Below, piece by piece: positions 59,365-64,000 of a stretch of DNA of 64,000 nucleotides. Position numbers and translations under genes: made by a program. The DNA is from Micromonospora zingiberis (GTDB lineage: Bacteria; Actinomycetota; Actinomycetes; Mycobacteriales; Micromonosporaceae), in contig NZ_SJJR01000021.1 in the NCBI RefSeq assembly GCF_004331455.1, positions 1-64,000 on the forward strand, read 5' to 3'. The notes under the pieces are model-generated. The model had not been told where the DNA came from, did not search any database, and worked only from the letters and a program-made list of their open reading frames with translations. Position 1 is the stretch's first letter; every line of letters begins with the position of its first letter.

Positions 59365-59416
59365 GGAAGGGCACCTTATTAACGCCTCCGGTATAGGAAG
59401 GGCCCCCTATTAACAC
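59361..59416 (+). repeat. 56-bp dispersed double-hairpin repeat, copy 2
   Basis: This copy begins with the TAA stop of the symporter gene and differs at only three positions (in the middle CCGGTA against CGTGCA) from 47,963-48,018. Both copies are on the same strand and at the same place relative to the stop codon. Confidence 0.9.
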
Positions 59417-59507
59417 TCCCGGCGGGCCGGCCTACACCTCGCGGATGATCCAGGCATCGTCCTGCGGGCGGGCGGAGCGCTGGCCCGGACCGGATACGGT
59501 CGGGCAC

Positions 59508-60256
<749 letters not shown>

Positions 60257-60272
<16 letters not shown>

Positions 60273-61948
60273 GCGAACCGGCCAGCCGCGTACGGCCGGT
60301 CTCGGCGCGCCATTTCGTCCGGCTCAAGCTGCGCGTGATGGGCAACAACTTCCGGGGCCAGAGCTGGCGGGCCGCGTTGTTCGTGATCGGATCGCTGATC
60401 GGCCTCTGGATCGCGATCGGCGCCTTCTTCGGTCTGGCGGCACCCGGACTCGCCGGCGAGGGCCGGTACGCGCTGCTGGTCGCCGCGTTCGCCGGCGGGT
60501 TGACGGTACTCGGCTGGCTGCTGCTGCCGCTGGTCTTCTTCGGCGTCGACGAGACGCTCGACCCGGCCCGCTTCGCGCTGCTGCCGCTGTCCCGGCGGAC
60601 CCTGGTCACCGGGCTGTTCGCGGCGGCGTTGGTGAGCGTGCCCACGATCGCCGTACTGGTGGCGCTCTCCGGCCTGGTGGTCACCGCCGGGGTGCTCGGT
60701 GGCTGGGTCGCCGCGACGGTGGGCGCCCTCGGGGTGCTCTCCGGCCTGTTCCTCTGCGTCGCCGCAGCACGCGCGGTGACCAGCGCCTTCGCCACCATGC
60801 TCCGGTCCCGTCGGGTGCGTGATCTGGCGGCGGTCCTGCTCGCGGTGGCCGCCGCGCTGCTCGGGCCATTGCAGATCGCCGGCCTGGCCGCGATCCAGGA
60901 CACCGACTGGGACCGGCTCAGCGGGGTGGCGACCGTGATCGGCTGGACACCGCTGGGCGCACCGTGGACGGCCGGCATCGACGTGGCGCAGGGCCGGGCC
61001 TGGGCGGCGGCACCGAAGCTTCTGATCACCGCAGTCACGATCGCCGCACTGCTGGCCTGGTGGTCGCGCTCGCTGGAGTCGGCAATGGTCGGTGCGGCGA
61101 GCACCGGCCCGGCCCGGGGTAAGCCGCAGGTCAGTGGCGGCGCCGTGGCCCAACTGTTCCCCCGGGTCACCGGTCGGCTGCGCCGGAACCGGTTCGGCGC
61201 CCTGGTCGCCCGGGATGCCCGCTACTGGTGGCGGGACGCCCGGCGGCGGGCCAACCTGATCACCATCGCGGTGGTCGGCCTCTTCGTGCCGGTGATGGTC
61301 AACCTGGGCGGGCAGGGCTTCACCCTCGACAGCGAGCAGGGATTCAGCCTCACCGGCGACACCTCACCGCTGCTGGTCAGCCTCTCCATGCTCTTCGTCG
61401 GGCTGCTCGCCGCGATGACCCTGGCCAACCAGTTCGGTTTCGACGGCAGCGCGTACGCGGCGAACGTGATCGCCGGCGTACCCGGCCGCCTGGAGCTACA
61501 GGCCCGGATGGTCGCCTTCTCGCTCTACGTGCTGCCGATGCTGGCGGTGGTGGCCGTGGTGATGGCGTTGATCCTCGGCGAGCCGACCTGGATCGGGTTC
61601 ATGGCCGGCACCCTGGTCGCCACCTACGGCGCGGGGCTGGCGGTCAACTCCTTCGTCTCGGTGTTCGGCGCCTACTCGCTGCCCGAGACGAGCAACCCGT
61701 TCGCGATGAACAGCGGCGCCGGGGTGACCAAGAGCCTGCTGGCGCTGCTGGCCATGGTCGCCACCGCCGCGGCTGCCGTACCCGCGGTGGTGGCCGCCGC
61801 GCTGCTCGGCGACGCCTGGCTCTGGCTGGGACTGCCGCTGGGCGTCGGGTACGGCGTCGGTGCGGCGCTGCTCGGCGGCTACCTGGCCGGCGACGCACTG
61901 GACCGCCGCCAGCCCGAACTGCTGTCGACGGTCACTCCCCGCCGCTGA
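60257..61948 (+). CDS. ABC transporter permease
   Basis: This 563-residue membrane protein has about twelve hydrophobic segments in two groups (for example AALFVIGSLIGLWIAIGAFFGLA, LLVSLSMLFVGLLAAMTLANQFGF, VLPMLAVVAVVMALILGEPTW) separated by a soluble loop (residues about 285-330, RGKPQVSGGAVAQLF, basic WWRDARRRANL). It forms the channel of the exporter with the ATPase gene just before it. The start is GTG at 60,257 or 60,269, both inside the ATPase end. A perfect 26-bp palindrome after the stop ends the operon. What it moves cannot be said. Confidence 0.9.
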
Positions 61949-61992
61949 CGGTCGCCGTCGGCCCGTCGACCGTGGCGGCGAGCAGCACCGCC

Positions 61993-62018
61993 GGGGTGGC
62001 TGGGCGCCCAGCCACCCC
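61993..62018. terminator. Perfect 26-bp palindrome after the ABC operon
   Basis: GGGGTGGCTGGGC followed directly by its reverse complement GCCCAGCCACCCC, 44 bp after the permease stop. As a palindrome without a loop it can act from both sides: the convergent DUF397 gene ends at 62,175. Confidence 0.7.
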
Positions 62019-62174
62019 ACGTGCCTTCGGCTCCGCCTCGTGCATCGACGGCCAGGGTGACGCAGCAAGAGGGCGGGCGGGAAGCCGCAACTGGTGAAGA
62101 CGAGGCGGGTGGTCGGCGGGCACGGGGCGCCGTCCGCCGATGCAGCCACATCGGCGACAGCCGGTTGGCGGAGG

Positions 62175-62381
62175 TCAGTGGGCGGCGTGGCTCGATGCCT
62201 CTCGGGCCGCGTCGAGGAAGGACCGCCAAGCGGTCGGCGCGAAGGCGAGCGACGGACCAGAGCGATCCTTGCTGTCCCGCACCAGCACCACCCCGGGCAG
62301 GTTGTCCGCCACCTCGACACAGTTGCCGCCGGAATCGGTCGAGCGGGTCGACGTGCGCCAGCGCGGTGCGGCAGCGGTCAT
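62175..62381 (-). CDS. DUF397-family small protein
   Basis: This 68-residue protein has the DUF397 pattern: PRWRTSTRSTDSGGNCVEVADNLPGVVLVRDSKDRSGPSLAFAPTAWRSFLDAAR. Such proteins are encoded after XRE/DUF5753 regulators in many actinomycetes, in pairs that were proposed to be toxin-antitoxin-like (Scr1) or developmental switches (BldB-like/WhiJ families). Its ATG overlaps the stop of the regulator gene by ATGA, so the two are made together. Usual length for the family. Function is not proven. Confidence 0.93.
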   Translation of the reverse strand: MTAAAPRWRTSTRSTDSGGNCVEVADNLPGVVLVRDSKDRSGPSLAFAPTAWRSFLDAAREASSHAAH

Positions 62382-63163
62382 GGCGTCACCTTCAGCTTTC
62401 GGATCAGATCCAGCGAGGCGCTCGTGGACAGTGCTTCGCCGAGCAGGCTATCCCACTTCCGGTCCATCAGTCGGATCATCTCGGGGTCGTTGACCACGTG
62501 CCCGCGAGCGGCATTCTCCAGGTAGATCGCCTGCTCACCGCCGGACAGCTCGGCAAGCACGAATCCGCCACCAAAGCCAACGTGCGCACCGACGCTGACC
62601 GGCAGGATGTGCAACCGGACGTGAGGCAACTCCGTCGCCTCCAGCAGCCGACCGAGCTGAGCGTCGAGCACCGCCGGACCACCGACCGGCCGCCGCACCG
62701 CCGTCTCGTCGAGCAGGAAGACGCACTGTGGTGAATCTTCCCGATGCAACACCTGCTGCCGCTCCATTCGGACCGCCACCAGCTCGTCCACCATTGCCGG
62801 TGGCTGTAGCCCGCCGGCCGAGATGACCGAGCGGGCGTACTCCTCGGTCTGGAGCAGGCCCGGCACCAGACAGGGCTCGAAGGCACGCAGCCGGGTCGCC
62901 TCCTGCTCGTAGCCGCGCCACGCCGCGAACCAGGAGGGGCCGCGCTCCCGGTCGGCTTCCTTGAGCAGTGCGGCGAGCAGGCCACCGGTTTGCAACGCCT
63001 CGTCGGAGGCCACGGCGAATTCCATCGTCGGCCGGCGGCGGCCGGTCTCGATGGCGGCGATCAGCGACGGGCTCCACTTGATCAGGGCCGCGAGGCCCTC
63101 CTGGGACACACCGGCAGCGGCACGGGCGGCCTTCAACGCCCTGATCCACATCTCGAAGTTCAT
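62378..63163 (-). CDS. XRE/DUF5753 (WhiJ-type) transcriptional regulator
   Basis: This 261-residue protein has an N-terminal HTH (LKAARAAAGVSQEGLAALIKWSPSLIAAIETGRRRPTMEFA) and a C-terminal DUF5753 domain (FAAWRGYEQEATRLRAFEPCLVPGLLQTEEYARSVI, then DETAVRRPVGGPAVLDAQLGRLLE). It regulates development or secondary metabolism in relatives (WhiJ-like). The partner DUF397 gene overlaps its stop. ATG at 63,163 is preceded by another GTG one codon earlier; either works. It is divergent from a short protein gene at 63,358, across 195 bp that probably holds its operator. Confidence 0.94.
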   Translation of the reverse strand: MNFEMWIRALKAARAAAGVSQEGLAALIKWSPSLIAAIETGRRRPTMEFAVASDEALQTGGLLAALLKEADRERGPSWFAAWRGYEQEATRLRAFEPCLVPGLLQTEEYARSVISAGGLQPPAMVDELVAVRMERQQVLHREDSPQCVFLLDETAVRRPVGGPAVLDAQLGRLLEATELPHVRLHILPVSVGAHVGFGGGFVLAELSGGEQAIYLENAARGHVVNDPEMIRLMDRKWDSLLGEALSTSASLDLIRKLKVTP

Positions 63164-63357
63164 CACTCACCCATCTGGTAAGTACGCGAACGCGCTGGGT
63201 AGTAACCGCTGGCATCCTCCCCTGCGGCGCGCCCGGAGTCCAGGGTGGAATCGCGCGGCCCGGCCGGTGGAGGCGACGACCCGGTGGCCGGTCCTGCGCG
63301 GGTCGCCCCGGTCATTCCCCCCGGCCGGGGCGACCCCCCCGGATCGAAGGAGGCCCC

Positions 63358-63612
63358 ATGTCCAACGTGTTCCGCAGGTGTCGAAACGCCGTGCTGCTGT
63401 CGTACCGCCGCATGTCGCCACCCACAACGAACCCGGACACCGGCCGACCGGCACCCGAGCCACGCTCGCACGCCGGCCCTTCGGTGCCGGGGCGTCCGGC
63501 GAATCAGCTTCCGGGCTGGGCTTCCTGGCCGACGGTCGCCGAGCCCCGGCCCGGGCGGGCCGGCTGGCTCACTCCCGCACAGACCTGGCGGGCGAACGGG
63601 GGCCGCTGGTGA
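63358..63612 (+). CDS. Small Pro/Arg-rich protein (84 residues)
   Basis: ATG at 63,358 is preceded by GAAGGAGG (ideal ribosome site). The product MSNVFRRCRNAVLLSYRRMSPP is basic, then Pro/Trp-rich (GRPANQLPGWASWPTVAEPRPGRAGW). There are no clear domains. The strong ribosome site and the position next to an XRE/DUF397 pair suggest a genuine small gene. It is followed 55 bp later by a Cys-containing gene that runs out of the window. Function unknown. Confidence 0.65.
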   Translation: MSNVFRRCRNAVLLSYRRMSPPTTNPDTGRPAPEPRSHAGPSVPGRPANQLPGWASWPTVAEPRPGRAGWLTPAQTWRANGGRW

Positions 63613-63667
63613 CCGGGGCGCCTGCCGCGCCGGAGAGATCAGCCCGGCACGTACGGTCGACTCGACC

Positions 63668-64000
63668 GTGAGCCGCTTCGTGCCGCACCTGCCGATGCGA
63701 CCGCTGTGGCGTTGTCGAGCGTGCGGGGCGCACTGGCCCTGCCAGCCGGCCCGGCTCTCGTTGCTGGTCGAGTACCGCAAGGATCGGACCGCGCTGCTGG
63801 TGTACCTCGGCCTGCTGATGGCGGAGGCCCACGCCCAGCTCAGCCAGCTCGACGGGCAGCTTCACCACGCTGGCCTACACGACCGGTTCCTGACCTGGGC
63901 ACGGGCCCGTGGTCCGGCCGAGCAGGTCACAATGTTTCACGTGAATCCAGAGCCGGGTGCCCAGATCCACCACACCGACCCGTTCGCCGTGCCGGCCGGC
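63668..64000 (+). CDS. Actinobacterial CxxC-containing protein, 3' end beyond the window
   Basis: GTG at 63,668 begins VSRFVPHLPMRPLWRCRACGAHWPCQPARLSLL, with a CxxC and a third Cys, followed by VEYRKDRTALLVYLGLLMAEAHAQL and QLHHAGLHDRFLTWARARGPAEQV. The frame is open to the last base (111 codons), so the gene continues to the right. It is like small proteins encoded next to the regulators of the XRE/DUF397 type in Micromonospora. It may be co-transcribed with the 84-residue gene. Function unknown. Confidence 0.75.
   Translation, partial: MSRFVPHLPMRPLWRCRACGAHWPCQPARLSLLVEYRKDRTALLVYLGLLMAEAHAQLSQLDGQLHHAGLHDRFLTWARARGPAEQVTMFHVNPEPGAQIHHTDPFAVPAG

Noticed and set aside
62175..63163. Classic toxin-antitoxin pair
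   Set aside because: The XRE/DUF5753 plus DUF397 pair is widespread in actinomycetes and mostly regulatory; a toxin role cannot be read from the sequence.

Overview
The window is high-GC actinobacterial DNA, most likely from Micromonospora or a close relative in the Micromonosporaceae. The signs are frequent GTG starts, many stop/start overlaps, an XRE regulator paired with a DUF397 protein, a DtxR/IdeR-like box, a zinc-ribbon rhomboid protease, and families typical of these genomes. This placement is inference; no rRNA or species marker is present.

Left part (1 to about 13,000): an accessory zone ending at a tRNA-Arg(ACG) 3' end. An IS3-family transposase gene is split by a 1.5-kb IS110-family element. 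The left non-coding end of that element carries a legible bridge-RNA candidate with target and donor guides, and circularisation would create a TTGACA-N18-TCTAAT promoter. Next come a leucine-rich-repeat gene (probable immunity protein) and a 2154-residue secreted Rhs/YD-repeat protein with a GIY-YIG-like C-terminal toxin domain. Beyond them are an IS5-type transposase scrap, a piece of an ATP-dependent DNA ligase gene and a polytopic membrane protein.

Middle part (13,000 to 45,400): chromosomal genes, mostly single or in short operons. They include tRNA-Arg and two tRNA-Ser genes, a Lys/Ala-repeat protein with a 60-bp tandem array, a CPBP protease, a flavohemoprotein, an XRE-peptide deformylase fusion, an FhuF-like iron reductase behind an IdeR-like box, GT-C and GT2 glycosyltransferases, and a GntR regulator facing two tiny genes. 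There is also a decayed lipoprotein gene, SoxR facing a split transketolase, an OmpR-type two-component system, a thiolase, a rhomboid protease, a cyclophilin, CorA, an aminotransferase and a Nudix hydrolase.

Right part (45,400 to 64,000): a three-gene cassette (nucleotidyltransferase, sn-glycerol-1-phosphate dehydrogenase, CDP-alcohol phosphotransferase) faces a GT4 glycosyltransferase whose catalytic domain is interrupted by 18-bp and 36-bp tandem arrays, the latter coding for collagen-like Gly-X-Y triplets. Then follow an Fpg/Nei glycosylase, a polyprenyl-phosphate sugar transferase, a LytS/LytTR-type two-component system, a secreted repeat protein, a DnaA-box cluster, an acetate-type symporter with a small membrane partner, an ABC exporter, an XRE/DUF397 pair and a gene that runs off the window.

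Many intergenic spaces hold long inverted repeats. Two dispersed repeat families occur twice each in this window: a hairpin with ATCTTGGTACGA arms and a 56-bp double-hairpin element that supplies the TAA stop of the gene before it.
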